The notes beneath the pieces are model-generated. The model did no database searches. It was not told the origin of the DNA and saw only the letters and a program-made list of their open reading frames with translations. Positions 10,471 through 21,462 of a stretch of 64,000 bases of DNA are shown here, piece by piece. The position numbers were made by a program, and so were the translations under genes. Source of the stretch: Sorex araneus (Eukaryota; Chordata; Mammalia; Eulipotyphla; Soricidae); NCBI RefSeq assembly GCF_027595985.1, contig NC_073307.1, positions 13,759,432-13,823,431 of the forward strand, in the 5' to 3' direction. Positions within the stretch are counted from its first letter, which is position 1; each line of letters starts with the position of its first letter.

Positions 10471-11935
10471 CCTGGTCAGGATTCTTTGTATACAGATGAG
10501 GATGTGTCTACCTCTCTTAAACAGAGGGGGAGTCCACAAGGCCATTTAAGAATCCGAGAGTCAATCCTTTGCCTGTTTCCCTCCAGGAAAGAGGTTATAA
10601 CTAAACTGCTGTGGATTTCCAGAGCTCCAGAGGTGCCTGCGGGTCACCCATTTATCCTAGAAACTCCATCAATCATGTGCTTGTATTTGTTTGGAGATCT
10701 GTTGGTTTGCCTGTCTGGCTTTCATGCTCATCACTTAACCTTTGTCACAGTCTGGAAAAGAGACACACAGCTAAGCCACCAAGGTTGCAGAAGCTAATGA
10801 GTCTCTGTTTTTCCAAGGCAGCAATGCTTGGGGCAGTGACAAATCTGGAAATTATGGTTTGGGCCAGTGGTGTGTCCCCAGGAGAAGTGAGTTGTGACTG
10901 GGACCATACCATCGGTGGGTACTAATCCTTAAACATCAGGCAGAAATTCTGCAGAGCTGCTACTTGGGGGGCAGGGGTGGTGGGGAGGGGGTCATAGGTT
11001 TGGGAGCTCCCTAGGAACCCCTGTCCCTAAGTGGTTAGCTCACTGTCAGCTTCATCTCTGAGCCAGGGAGCATCTCAGCAACAACAGTCGTTGGGGACCC
11101 TTCAGACTCCATCTCTTAGACAGCAGCTGAGGATGCTGTCATCAGCTCCTGTCACCTACTTCCCGTTGATGCAGGGAAGGCCCAGCAGGTGAAGGTGAAG
11201 CTAATGGGCTCTGGTTAAGGTGAGAATGAATAACCAACCACTGGGATTTTCAGTTTTAAATGCATCTAGTGCAAGTGTCAGGAATCTGAGTCAATGTGGG
11301 CCTCAGGAATTTCAGGGACCCTATGGAGGAGCATTTCCAGAGAGCCCCACTGCTTCAGAGCACACCCCCTTTCTCACCCATTCCTTTTCTCTTTGCAGTC
11401 AGATTTGTGCGGTAGATTTCTGGTGGAACAGACACTAAGCATGATACATCTCAAACTTTTTCCCATCACGGCCCCCTTCAGACATTGCTTTCTTCCTTAT
11501 ACCACTAGTTGGTCCCCTATTCTCATGCCATATCCCCCATTTATGTAATTTTTCATTTGTGGCTCCCTTAGAATATCCTGGGGACCCATATGGGTGGGTC
11601 ACATGGTTCCCAGTTGAGAAATGCTGATTTAGCAAATAGAGTCTATATATAAGAAGTCAGATGTGGACCTTCTCATATTTTTACAAAAAAAAAAACTAAG
11701 ACAGGAGTGAATCCTTGCATCTGGGCTATAAGTAGAGAGTTGGGATGGGTTTGGGGGCATCTGTGTTCACGGGTCTGCTGACTTTAACTCAGAGTTGTCC
11801 TAGAGCTTATGAAATTAGACCTGTTGTGGGCTGTGTGATTTAGGTCACTAACCCATTTCATGAGATTTTTTTTAGGACACAAATTTCCCTTTCCGATGGT
11901 TGAGTATTGATCATTGCCTGTTTGTCTATTTGTTG
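10471..11935. other. Unassigned DNA with one old repeat copy
   Basis: About 11475-11640 matches the unnamed repeat at 1640-1735. The short open frames in the rest show no recognisable domain. Confidence 0.35.
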
Positions 11936-12155
11936 TTGTTCTTTACCCAGGGAGTATGAGGGATTCCAAGAAAGTACTCCGGGAACCTGGAGTGACTTCT
12001 GTTAAGTCTCTGCCAACCTGATCAGTGGCCCAATGCAAGGGTCCATGGTTACGGTGCTGCTCAGGGCACTTGGGAGACCAGAGGTACCCAAGAATGAATC
12101 AGGGTTGGCCATATGCAAGGTAAGTGCTTTACCTGCTGTGCTATCCCTTAGCCCA
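11936..12155 (-). mobile_element. Sor-A SINE, degenerate
   Basis: Readable blocks are GTGCTGCTCAGGGCACTTGG and the plus-strand ending GCTGTGCTATCCCTTAGCCC. The middle is worn and the copy is longer than usual. Confidence 0.6.
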
Positions 12156-12744
12156 GTTACCTACTTTTTGTCTGTGGTAGTGGTTTCTGGGCTCACCCAA
12201 TACTGGGAACATGACAGCAACATGTAACATTACTGTGCTCTGTTCCTTGCTCTGCATCGAATCCCAAACACACCACCACCATCTTCAGGGAACGGGCCCT
12301 TGTTCCTTTAGAGAAGGACAGATTTTTTTGTATGGATTAAAACAACACTACAACATACTTGTACATCTTACATGTTTTAATCCTTTATATTTCACTAAAT
12401 TTTACAAAGCAGTGAACAATTTCTGATATGAGTCAGTGAAGTATGCGGGGAAAGAGATGGCTACTTTTAGCATCTTGGCTTTGTGCTTATAAGCACTGGC
12501 ATTGATGCAATTAAAAATGCATCCACCTGTTTAAGTTTCGAACATTAAAGCTTGTTTTCTTCAGAATGTGCTGGAACACAATGATAAATTGTTGCTCCTG
12601 ACTGCAGCAGTCGTGGAGACTTCAACTTCCAAAGCAGGCTTATGTAGGACTTGTTCGAATTGCTTTCATTCTAGTTCGTGTCTTAGGATCTATCCTGTAA
12701 AAAGCAGTCAGGTCTTCTCTATTTTCTTCTGCATAATTGGGAAA
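12156..12744. other. Unassigned A+T-rich DNA
   Basis: No feature recognised. Confidence 0.4.
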
Positions 12745-12955
12745 GATATGAAGTCCTTTTGCCTGGGTTCCAATCTTTACTCGTTTATTTGCTATAAAAT
12801 GAAAGTCAATTTATCTCTGTCTCACTCTCCTCACCACCAATCAGAAAGAGTGATAACATCAACCTCATGAGCTACTGAGCTATCTCATACATAGTCTTCG
12901 TTCAGAGTCTGGTGCATGAAAAACACTTACCAAATGCTGGCTGCTCTTATTTCAA
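12745..12955 (+). mobile_element. MIR (ancient tRNA-derived SINE)
   Basis: The order of blocks matches MIR: GCCTGGGTTCCAATC, then CTCTGTCTCACTCTCCTCA, GATAACATCAACCTCATGAG, and GTCTGGTGCATGAAAAACAC. It is a pan-mammalian relic and much older than the Sor elements. Confidence 0.75.
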
Positions 12956-14096
12956 ATGACAGAAACGAAGATGTAGAGAGTGACTTGTTAGAAGCGGTGT
13001 TATCTAATGAAAATGCATCTTGAAGCAAAGTCCAATGTGCCTCTCTCAATTTTAAACATCATCATTTGCATTCCCAGTGTGCAAAACCTAGTTTCTTTCA
13101 TATTTATGGGATACTTATTTTAAAGCTGATTTTTTTGGTTAAAATCATGAGATACACACTTGGAAATTTTAAAAGACTTCTCAGAGTTATAGTTATAATA
13201 CACTTTTGGTTAAATTTTAATGTGGCACTTGAAAAAAATAATCTATATCTAATAGCTTTATCCATAATACAGCAACTATTGCTCAGAGGTAGGAATGAAG
13301 AGAAGGGAAAGAAAGGTTTTCACCTTGAACCCCAGAGAAAAGTTTATACTTTCTGCTACTAACTTATAATTACAGATATTAAGTTACACATTTCAGTTAA
13401 ATAGAAAAAACGTTGTTTCCCATTCTTAAAGTTTACCAAAGCAGCAGCTACTTCTAGAAGACTGGAGCTGCGACCTACCAAAGCAGCACCCCACCTGCAC
13501 TCCCACAACTAGGAGACACCCCCACCGTGGTTGCGGGGCACCCTTATTTATGTGCATGGATTCTCTTTCCCTTTCCCTTTGTTCTCCTCCTTTTCTCAAC
13601 ACAGAAGGAGACGAAAGTCTCCACTTAATTTATAGAACATTTACTTTGCTCTTCTCTTGGCTTACCATTTTGCAGATGCTTCGAGGGTGTGTTGGCTGGT
13701 CCCTGAGGGGTGTCAGTGAACTGTCAGCCTCTGAGGCTGCTCTCAGCCTTCCGACCCTCCTTCCTTCTCCACTTTTCCGCTCTGTGACTCCAACTAGGGC
13801 TTCCTCCCCATTCTGATGAGTGCTGGGTTCTTAGGACACACAGGCCGTGTAACCTGCAGGCCAAGGAGATACCAACGGGGCTTGGTTGACATTCCAGTGT
13901 CTTTATAACTGGTGGGGCCTTGAAACTCACGAAAGTCAGAGGATTTCAAATAGTTTCTTATACGTTTCCGTTTCTAAGCCGTGTCGAAAAGGCCCTTCCA
14001 TTGTCCCAGCTGGTCCCTGCGAGAGCCCAGGCCTCTGCTCACCAGTCATCCGAGGGCAGCGCAAAAATTGCAAAAGTTGTTGTTGCTTTAGCGTTC
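12956..14096. other. Unassigned DNA, CpG content rising at 3' end
   Basis: No exon is recognised. From about 13960 CpG pairs become frequent, leading into the block at 14241-14860. Confidence 0.35.
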
Positions 14097-14233
14097 ATAC
14101 CGGTTACTCCTGGCTCTACACTCAGCGATTACTCCTGGCGGTGCTTGGGGGACCATATGGGAGGCCGGGGATCGAACCTAGGTGGACCGCGTGCAAGGCC
14201 AAAGCTGTACTCGCTCTACTATCATTTCCCCCC
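14097..14233 (-). mobile_element. Sor-A SINE inside CpG-rich block
   Basis: The box B sequence GGTTCGATCCCC is intact on the minus strand and most body blocks are clean, so the copy is fairly young. It splits the CpG-rich region in two. Confidence 0.85.
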
Positions 14234-14240
14234 AAGAATA

Positions 14241-14860
14241 GCTTCAGCGCCCCCTTGAGGAAGAGGCCGAGCGGTGCGACAGCCCGGCTGGGCGCGCGGA
14301 TGCTGTAGCTTCGGCTCAGATAGAGCCTCCTGGCCACTGGCCCAGTCCCCGGTTGGATTGTAGTGAGCAGCTGGTTTGCATTTCGTTCTTGGCAAACATT
14401 TCTTTCCTCCCTCCCGTCCGTATGGACTCCGAGTTCTGAGAAAACCCCGTTGTTATTTCCAAAACGGGGCAAAAGGACCCCCGGGAGCCAGTGGGCAAAG
14501 CCAATCTCCCAGCAGCAGACGCAATGCAAGAGGCGGGGCGGGAGCGGGTCCTTGGTCTCCGGAACCACCAAACTGCTTTGTAGGAAACCAAATGTCAGGC
14601 CCGAAAGGTTGCCTCCTCCTGCACTTGCAAGATGTAGCTGTGCTAGCAACGTTCTCTGCGCTGTTCCCGTTTGGACAGAGACGACCCGAGGAAGCTCAGT
14701 TTTGCGTTCTGTGCAGAGCCCCGACCTAGGGTGTGCACGCCACCTCTTCTCGAATCCTAATCCCTCCATCATCCTCAGCTCTCTCCAGAGCCATTCACGT
14801 TAACCTGAGTGGCCGTATTCCTAAACCGAATTCTGACCCTGTAGCCCAACCACGTGGTAA
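14241..14860. promoter_or_regulatory. CpG-island-like block with CCAAT and GC boxes
   Basis: By hand I count about 32 CpG pairs in 14241-14760, far above the 1 per 100 bp or so around it, at clearly raised G+C. AGCCAATC lies at 14499-14506 and GGCGGGGCGGG at 14532-14542, about 30 bp apart, a usual CCAAT/Sp1 spacing in TATA-less promoters. No first exon could be recognised on either strand. The 216-codon minus-strand frame here (14122-14772) runs through the SINE and is probably a by-product of G+C content. Confidence 0.5.
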
Positions 14861-14908
14861 CAGGACCCTTAAAGTAGTCCTGGAAGTTAGTGGGCAGGGG
14901 GGCGGGGG

Positions 14909-15035
14909 GAGGGGCTCAGGGGCTAGAGCACAACCTCTATATGCTGGAAGCCTGGATTTAATCCCTGGCATAACCTGGACCACCGCTTGGTGTGGACCCC
15001 AAATGCAAAACTATATAAACAAACAAAAATAACAC
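14909..15035 (+). mobile_element. Sor-A SINE, shortened
   Basis: The head is GGGGCTAGAGCACAACCTC, the box-B-like word is GGATTTAATCCC, and the tail AACAAACAAAAATAACA follows after a shortened body. Confidence 0.65.
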
Positions 15036-15183
15036 CCTCCCCAACAAATGCTGCAGGCTACAACAGGGAAAATAGGAAAAAGCTGAAGATTTAACTTCAG
15101 TTTTTATCCCCCACTTTTTTTGAGAAGCACTGTTAGAACATTTAGGTCTGCCAAATATAATTATTCTTTATATTTAAATATAA

Positions 15184-15427
15184 ATCACTGTCACTGTCAC
15201 CCCGTTGCACATCGATTTGTTCGAGCGGGCACCAGTAACGTCTCTCATTGAGAGACTTATTATTACTGTTTTTGGCATATCCAATATGCACGGGTAGCTT
15301 GCCAGGCTCTGCCGGGGCGAGATACTCTAGGTAGCTTGCTGGGCTCTCCGAGAGGGGCAGAGGAATCGAACTCGGGTGGGCCGCGTGAAAGGCGAATGCC
15401 CAACCACTGTGCTATTGTTCCAGCCCT
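15184..15427 (-). mobile_element. Sor-B SINE, short-middle form
   Basis: It opens on the plus strand with the inverted repeat tail ATCACTGTCACTGTCACCCC and closes with TGTGCTATTGTTCCAGCCC. Box B is AGTTCGATTCC on the minus strand. Confidence 0.9.
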
Positions 15428-16647
15428 TGTTTAAATACATATATATAAATATAAATATTCTTTATAAATAATCTGCATATTTTTTGCAAACTGCAAAGTT
15501 TCAGTGCTGGGCATTGAATCTGTGTCTCCCACATATGCACTCCCGCCCTGGGAACCAACTCCCTGCCCCAGCACCCAGCAGTACTTAGTTTTAAATACTG
15601 TCTTTAGCTTTACCTACACCCAGGAATGAAGAATAATTTGGAGACAATTTAAAACTATATTTATCTATTTTTTCTGACATGATAAAATGTTCATTGACAG
15701 TAACAGATTCTAGATCTTCTATTCTATTATATTTGCTAGGAAAATAAAGCTGCAGTCTCTCTTTTAAAGGTGTTCTTTAAAATGTATAGACACTTTGTAG
15801 GAAACAGTCTGGATCATGATTTGGTTTTGTTCTTTGGTTGTTTTTCTTTTTTTGGTAATATATGTGTAGAATTTGTGTAAATTTAAATTTTAAAAGGAAG
15901 ACTATATGTAAATTTGAACATAAAAGCAAAGCAATAAGCCTTTTTTTAATTATACTTTATGAAGTATATACATTTGAATTAGAGTATCATGGAACTGTCA
16001 AGTAACCAAAATAATTCTTTGGAAAAGCACAAAGTTTCGATGAAGTTATGATTACTTTCTATTCAATGTTCTAGCTGGTTCCTTTTTAACTGCTTTCTAA
16101 AGCTGGAATCTAACAAAAGACTAAGTATTTTGAATCTGCAGATAGGAGTGAGAAAAAAATGAATAGAAGAGAGCTATAAGTTTTCTGATACTTTATATCA
16201 CGACACAGAGTGAAAATCATTGCATTCTCAGCCATCAACAGTCAGAGTATTTCAATGCATGGATATAAGATTTGATTAAAATGATTTATTACATTAAAAT
16301 ACTATCTTGTAATATAAAGTCAATTTAGTAAAAGTTTCTTTTACTTCAAGAAATGAGATGTGCACATATTATTCATATATTTACATGATTTTAAACATTT
16401 AATTAGTTACTCTATAGTATAAGTTGTTCATCCATCTTTGCCCCCAAATTGATCTTTTATTTCAACCTCCATAATTAAAAAGTTTATTTTTATCAAGCAT
16501 TGTGTTCTCATCTGCCTGCACATCTGTTTGTTTTATACTCCTTTGGCTTGTCTGTCTTTTAACACCCTCACATTTACTCTTTTTTATTTATAGGGATTCC
16601 ATGGTTTGGTCAGTCATCTCTTACTTCCCAGTTGTTCTCTCCGTTCT
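15428..16647. other. A+T-rich unassigned DNA
   Basis: No SINE or exon is seen in about 1.2 kb. Confidence 0.4.
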
Positions 16648-16836
16648 TTAAATTTTTTTTGGCTTTTTGGGGGTTACATCTGGTGATGCTCAGGGCTATT
16701 TTTGGTTCTGCACTCAGAAATTACTCCTGGTGTTTCTCAGAGACCATATGGGATGCCGGGGATCTAACTCTGGATCGAACCCTGACTGAGCGCATGCAAG
16801 GCAAACACCTTACCCACTGTACTATTACTCCAGCCC
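16648..16836 (-). mobile_element. Sor-A SINE with doubled box-B region
   Basis: On the plus strand GGGGATCTAACTCTGG is followed directly by ATCGAACCCTGACTG, so the box-B segment appears twice, the second copy closer to consensus. The other blocks are normal. Confidence 0.8.
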
Positions 16837-16852
16837 CTAAATTAACTTTAAA

Positions 16853-16975
16853 AAATTTTTATTATTATTTTTTTAATTAAAAACATTTTTTTGTTAGTGA
16901 ATCACTGTGCGGTACAGTTACAAGCTTATGAACTATCGTGTTTGCATTTCAGTCACATAGTAATCATTTGTGGCT
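16853..16975 (-). mobile_element. L1 3'-end fragment
   Basis: TTTGTTAGTGAATCACTGTG and CATTTCAGTCACATAGTAAT match the start of the L1 3' end at 5420-6080. Only about 120 bp is present. Confidence 0.75.
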
Positions 16976-17008
16976 GCTCAATACCTCTATTGCAAACTAA
17001 ATCAACTT

Positions 17009-17177
17009 TTCTTTTTCTTTTTGGGTCACACTGCAATGCACAGGGGTTACTCCTGGCTCTGCACTCAGGAACCACTTCTAGAGGTGCTCAGGGGACCACA
17101 TGGGATGCTGGGAATCGAACCCAGGTCGGCCTCTTGCAAGACAAACACCCTACCTGCTGTGCTATCGCTCCAGCCCT
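17009..17177 (-). mobile_element. Sor-A SINE, young copy
   Basis: Perfect 12-bp duplications CTAAATCAACTT flank it at 16997-17008 and 17178-17189. Box B GGTTCGATTCCC is intact on the minus strand. Confidence 0.95.
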
Positions 17178-17189
17178 CTAAATCAACTT

Positions 17190-17654
17190 CTATAGCTCCA
17201 GGAAACACTGTTTTTCTCTCTTTGTATTATAATTGTGTTAACTTAAATGGCCAGAGAACTGGCTTACTGACATTGATCCATCTTATGCAAAAGCATGGAA
17301 GAGATTGTTCATGCTTCTGCTTTTACTTCAACTCTCATCTATAAATTTTTGAGGCCATTTTTCATATATATTTTATAAATTTTTTATTTTGACTCTAAGG
17401 TAACTAAAAACTTATAAATTATTTTGGGTCTATATCATCAAACTGCTTATTAATATGAAAGTTACTATTTTTATTTATTTTAATATATTAACAAATGTTT
17501 CTTATTTGAAAACTTATTCTGTTGGGTAATCTTTGTACATTCATCTATCACCTAGAAATGCAGAAAATTCTTCCTCTTTCAATACTCCTGTTTTCTTTAG
17601 CTTGATTGTGTTGAATATTGCTATATTAACAGCTTTTTAATTTTGTTGTTGTTT
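17190..17654. other. A+T-rich unassigned DNA
   Basis: No feature recognised. Confidence 0.4.
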
Positions 17655-17845
17655 TTGTTTGTTTTAGGGACCCATTGAGTATGTCCAAGGCTTACTCTTG
17701 AGTATACTCTTGAGTATAGCTCTAGCTCTGCACTTAGAACTTACTCCCGATAGTGCTTGTAATACCAAATAGGGGCCAAATGGCACCTGGATCAGTCATA
17801 TGCAAGGCAAGTCCCTACCCACTGAACATCTCTCTTGCCCTAGAA
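17655..17845 (-). mobile_element. Sor-A SINE, old copy
   Basis: A 12-bp tandem doubling, ACTCTTGAGTAT twice, lies at about 17692-17716. The ATGCAAGGCAAGTCCCTACC block is clear; box B is lost. Confidence 0.7.
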
Positions 17846-18220
17846 ACTTTTTAAAAATGGAGAGAGCAGTGACCTGTTATTTCCTTTAGCAGAGATGCTT
17901 CTAATTTTCTTCTTCAACCGTCACACTATTCAACTCATGGCTTCCTAATTTGTCAAGAATGAATATTAACTTTGGCTGAATTATCTTCTAGTTGGGCTGG
18001 TCTTCTGATTGAGTGAAACAATGGGTTACATTAAATCAAACGGAGATTTTATAATATTGAAAAATCTTTCATGAGTCAAGGAAGATACTCGGTTCATGAG
18101 AGTTTAATTACTAACTGTGGGTAGGGTTTTTTTGTCGGTATTTGTAGAATCAGTTTTATCAAGTCAAAGTTAAACTTTTGTCATAAAAATAACTTGCAGA
18201 CTATGCTAAAGACTGTATTT
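17846..18220. other. Unassigned A+T-rich DNA
   Basis: No feature recognised. Confidence 0.4.
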
Positions 18221-18400
18221 AGAGAAGGAGGGTGGGTTTGGTTCAGAATCTGCAGTGCTCAGGGTTTATTCCTATTTTGTGCTCAGTGATCACTTCTGGC
18301 TTTGGGGCCCTCATTCCTGGTGGTACTGAGGTTCAAACAGGAGTCAGTTACATACAAGGCAAGTGCTCTAAACTCTGATGTACTGCCTCTCTTCCCTGCA
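18221..18400 (-). mobile_element. Sor-A SINE
   Basis: The 10-bp duplication GACTGTATTT at 18211-18220 and 18401-18410 frames it exactly. The body is moderately diverged. Confidence 0.85.
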
Positions 18401-18427
18401 GACTGTATTTTTGCTCTCCTCCACAGT

Positions 18428-18690
18428 TCAGACGTTGAAGCCTGTTCCCCTTTCATCTCAAAGTCATGGTATTGGGAGGTGGAGCCTTTAGGAAGTGATT
18501 AGATTACGTGGGTGCCACACTCATGAGTGGGGTCAGTGACTATAAAAGAGGCCCCAGAAAACTCCCTTGCCCCTTCTGCCATTTTCATTTCAGAGTAAGA
18601 AATGAAAAAAAGAAAAAAATGTCCATTTCTAAGCCTCCTTGTCTGTTGTATTTTTGTCACTAAAGCCTTGATGGACCAAGGCATTATGTT
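18428..18690 (+). mobile_element. MaLR LTR (MLT1/MST type)
   Basis: The run TCATGGTATTGGGAGGTGGA, GTGATTAGATTACG, CATGAGTGGGGTCAGTGACT and TATAAAAGAGGCCCCAGA is the standard LTR sequence of the MaLR superfamily, and a CTGTTGTATTTTTGTCAC-like end follows. It is an ancient, non-coding retrotransposon LTR. Confidence 0.85.
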
Positions 18691-18701
18691 TACTTGATCT
18701 T

Positions 18702-18739
18702 AAAAGTTTCATTAGCAAAAAAAAGTTTCATTAGCATTA
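18702..18739. repeat. 19-bp tandem duplication
   Basis: AAAAGTTTCATTAGCA occurs at 18702-18717 and again at 18721-18736, separated by AAA. Confidence 0.9.
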
Positions 18740-18883
18740 AAGTTATGTGATGTTGAAATATTCCATAGAATTCAATGTTAAAACCATAGAGGGCTGCTGC
18801 TTTGGAAGAAGTAAATAGTAAATAACCCCCCACTCATTTTCTTTATGTATGCTATAAAAACTTGTCTTTAAAGATTTTTATCA

Positions 18884-18940
18884 ATATAGGACAGTGATAA
18901 CTGTCCTATATCACAGTAATTTCCAAAAACGGAAATTACT
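18884..18940. repeat. Two adjacent perfect hairpins
   Basis: The first stem is ATATAGGACAGT (18884-18895) paired with ACTGTCCTATAT (18900-18911) around loop GATA. The second is AGTAATTTCC (18915-18924) paired with GGAAATTACT (18931-18940) around AAAAAC. Neither has a mismatch. Confidence 0.95.
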
Positions 18941-19142
18941 CCCTTGAAGGCAGCCTAAAACAGTCCTTAAAACAGCATAGAAATATCACCATTATGTGTT
19001 GAATGGTTTCAATAAAAGGCAAAAGAGATAAAAAAAAATGGGTGTAGATATAGATGTACTAATATAGAATATTTGTTTATAGGCATATTGATGTCATCTT
19101 GGTCTTGCAAAATAGGTGAATTAGCAGCCTCCCTCCCCTCCT

Positions 19143-19198
19143 TTTTCTTTTCTTATAATAAGATGACACATTTTCTTTTCTTATAATAAGATGACACA
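19143..19198. repeat. 28-bp perfect tandem duplication
   Basis: The unit running from TTTTCTTTTC to AGATGACACA occurs at 19143-19170 and again at 19171-19198 with no change. Confidence 0.95.
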
Positions 19199-19228
19199 AT
19201 TAATACAAATTAATAAATTTGTATTAAT
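19199..19228. repeat. Perfect 13-bp hairpin
   Basis: ATTAATACAAATT (19199-19211) pairs with AATTTGTATTAAT (19216-19228) around loop AATA. It directly follows the 28-bp duplication. Confidence 0.95.
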
Positions 19229-19611
19229 CTGCACACTGAAAACAAAATGAAAACTGAAACAAAGTTCTAACTCAGTGCAGTTACAGCTAATGTTTTACTA
19301 TCTGGATGTTCAGAAGCACTTTCTTGAGTCTAAAAATACTTCAGTAGCAGTTAGATTTGCCTACCTTAGAAAAAGGCTGTGTATCAATATTGTCTCTCAT
19401 GGACCATGTATGAGAATTATTGCCCTTGTATTAGGGCATCAGAGAAGAGAGACATTTGCTAGTTTGGAAAGTTTGATGTTATGTTCTCCTTCTCACAAAA
19501 ATTGGTCATCCAGAGGTTGCACAATGAGGTTGCATGCTTTTTTAGGAGCAGAGCCAGCAGGAACTCTCATATTTAATCTGGATGCAAACTCTGACATTTA
19601 ATAAAATTTTA
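19229..19611. other. Unassigned DNA
   Basis: A 108-codon plus-strand open frame at 19275-19601 has no domain I recognise and no splice context. Confidence 0.35.
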
Positions 19612-19812
19612 TTTGGGGTCCAGAGAAGTGGTAGAGCAATTAAGGTACTTAGTTTGCATCTGCATACCCTAGTTCAATCCATGGTACCAACTAAGGTCCC
19701 TGGAACCTCCCAACACCAGGAGTAATTCCTCAGAGTAGATCCAGGAGTGAGCCCAGAGCTCTAATTCGTTTGTCCCCTGCCCCCCAAACAAACAAACACA
19801 CCAAGAAACCAA
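19612..19812 (+). mobile_element. Sor-A SINE, old copy
   Basis: GGGGTCCAGAGAAGTGGTAG, AGTTCAATCCATGG and CCAGGAGTAATTCCTCAGAG mark head, box B and body. The tail is AAACAAACAAACAC plus an A run. Confidence 0.75.
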
Positions 19813-20559
19813 AAAAAAACCCACCAAAGTACTATTTTTAATTTTGCCTACTCATATCTATTAGTCTGTGATAAGGCCACCCAAGATTATTTTTGTATTT
19901 GGATAGAAATCTCCTCTATCCTTGCAGGAGCATTTTGGCAGTGGATCTGCATCAGATGTGACCAGGATTCTGAGTCCAGGGGAATCAGGCCATTTTAGGC
20001 TACCTCTCCTACCTCCACCATCCATAGGATAGAGGCATCAGGAAGAAGACTACTGCCATCTGTATACTTCCTGTTTTCCTGGGAATACATAAATGAAATT
20101 TCACATTTCAAAGATATCCATCGTGCCCTGTAATGGGTCTCAGAACATCTTGGTCCCTGGAGGAGGCAGCTTCTCATTCTTCTGTGGAAAAAAGTGTTTC
20201 CATGGAGACATCTCAGCACCACTGGAAGTGAGGTTTATGTAATAGGTGTTTTGGTCCAGATCACAATTTGTACCTGTATTTCCATTTTGAATATGTATCC
20301 CATTTAAATCTTTGAGTTAGTATTCACAGGAAGTTATAAAAAGGTCTGAACATAGCTTTCAAACTTTAAGCAGTTAGAATCAGAACAAGTTACATTCAGT
20401 TATAAGATGTTGGGACATTTTAGGTAATTAGAGTCAGGTAAGAGTCCTGGAAATGTAGCTACAATTTAATCAGGGCAGCATCAGACTTTGTTTTGACTCT
20501 TCAGCACTGTGGACAGTAGTTTTCTTTCCCTGAGCCTTCAAAGAATTTAATACTTGTAT
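19813..20559. other. Unassigned DNA
   Basis: Apart from a word shared with 22044-22067 (AATTAGAGTCAGGTAAGAGT at 20426), nothing is recognised. Confidence 0.35.
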
Positions 20560-20690
20560 TTTTTTTTAAAAATTCATTTTATTTTTATAAAGCTTTCACA
20601 ATAGTTCATTACAGATTATATTATTACAGATAATACTCAAACAACAATCCCACCACCATAAGAGGGAAGTGTATGAAGATTGTTGTATTT
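20560..20690 (-). mobile_element. L1 3'-end-like fragment, weak
   Basis: A T-rich start, then CACAATAGTTCATTACAGA and AACAATCCCACCACCATAA follow the L1 3'-end block order loosely. Confidence 0.35.
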
Positions 20691-20741
20691 CATCCTGGAG
20701 CCACTTAAGCCCTTGTATAAGAGGCTATAACATATATGTTA

Positions 20742-20994
20742 CTGTCATTGTCACTGTCATCCCGTTGCTCATCAATTTGCTCGAGTGGGTGCCAATAACA
20801 TCTCCATATTTTTTGAGACTTCTTATTACTATTTTTGGCATATTGAATATGCCACGGGGAGCTTGCCAGACTCTGCCATGTTGGTGAGATACTCTCAATA
20901 GCTTGCCAGGCTCTCCAAGAGGGGCAGAGGAATCGAACCTGGGTCAGCCTCATGCAAGGCAAACACCCTATTGCTGTGCTATCACTCCAGCCCA
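20742..20994 (-). mobile_element. Sor-B SINE with 13-bp target duplication
   Basis: AACATATATGTTA occurs at 20729-20741 and 20995-21007. Box B GGTTCGATTCC is intact and the 3' tail ends in CACTGTCATTGTC-type repeats on the plus strand. Confidence 0.95.
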
Positions 20995-21289
20995 AACATA
21001 TATGTTAAACCCAAACAAATGTGTGCTACTTTTGGTACATCAGTGGACTAGAATAAAAGAAGCTGTGTTGTGTGGAATGCGCCCAGGACATTCTGCGTCA
21101 CTCTCCTCTGGGAGCTTTAGTTTATAGTCTCTGGGTCTTGGCCATTGATGAGATTACATGGCACCAGCAGCAGTTTGTGGGTGTGACTGCCAAGCTACTG
21201 GAAAACTGGGGATCTGGGTGGAGGAGGCCCAGTCCCATTCCAAGTGAACTTGGAGGTCTCAGTCACAGGTCCTGCATACCTGTTTTTTC

Positions 21290-21462
21290 TGAAGGTTCCC
21301 CCATAGGTGAGGCTCCTGTGAGCTTGTGGAGAGTGGCCTTGAGTGTGGCTGTGCAGTTGGATTCTGGAGGTTTTCAGCTGATGGGGTTCTGCTGGGGCAG
21401 GGAGGGAAACTCAAACAGTTTTCCTGAATTTCCCTTGTGAAGACAGCCTGGCGTGGAGTCAA
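21290..21462 (-). repeat. Unnamed dispersed repeat A, copy 3
   Basis: On the minus strand GACTCCACGCCAGGCTGTCT matches 31121 onward with one change. Later blocks (CCCTCCCTGCCCCAGC, CTCAAGGCCACTCTCC) line up in order but are diverged. Confidence 0.55.

Noticed and set aside
14122-14772. 216-codon minus-strand open frame, the longest in the window
   Set aside because: It crosses a SINE, lies in a G+C-rich block that lowers stop frequency, and shows no domain. Not called as a gene.
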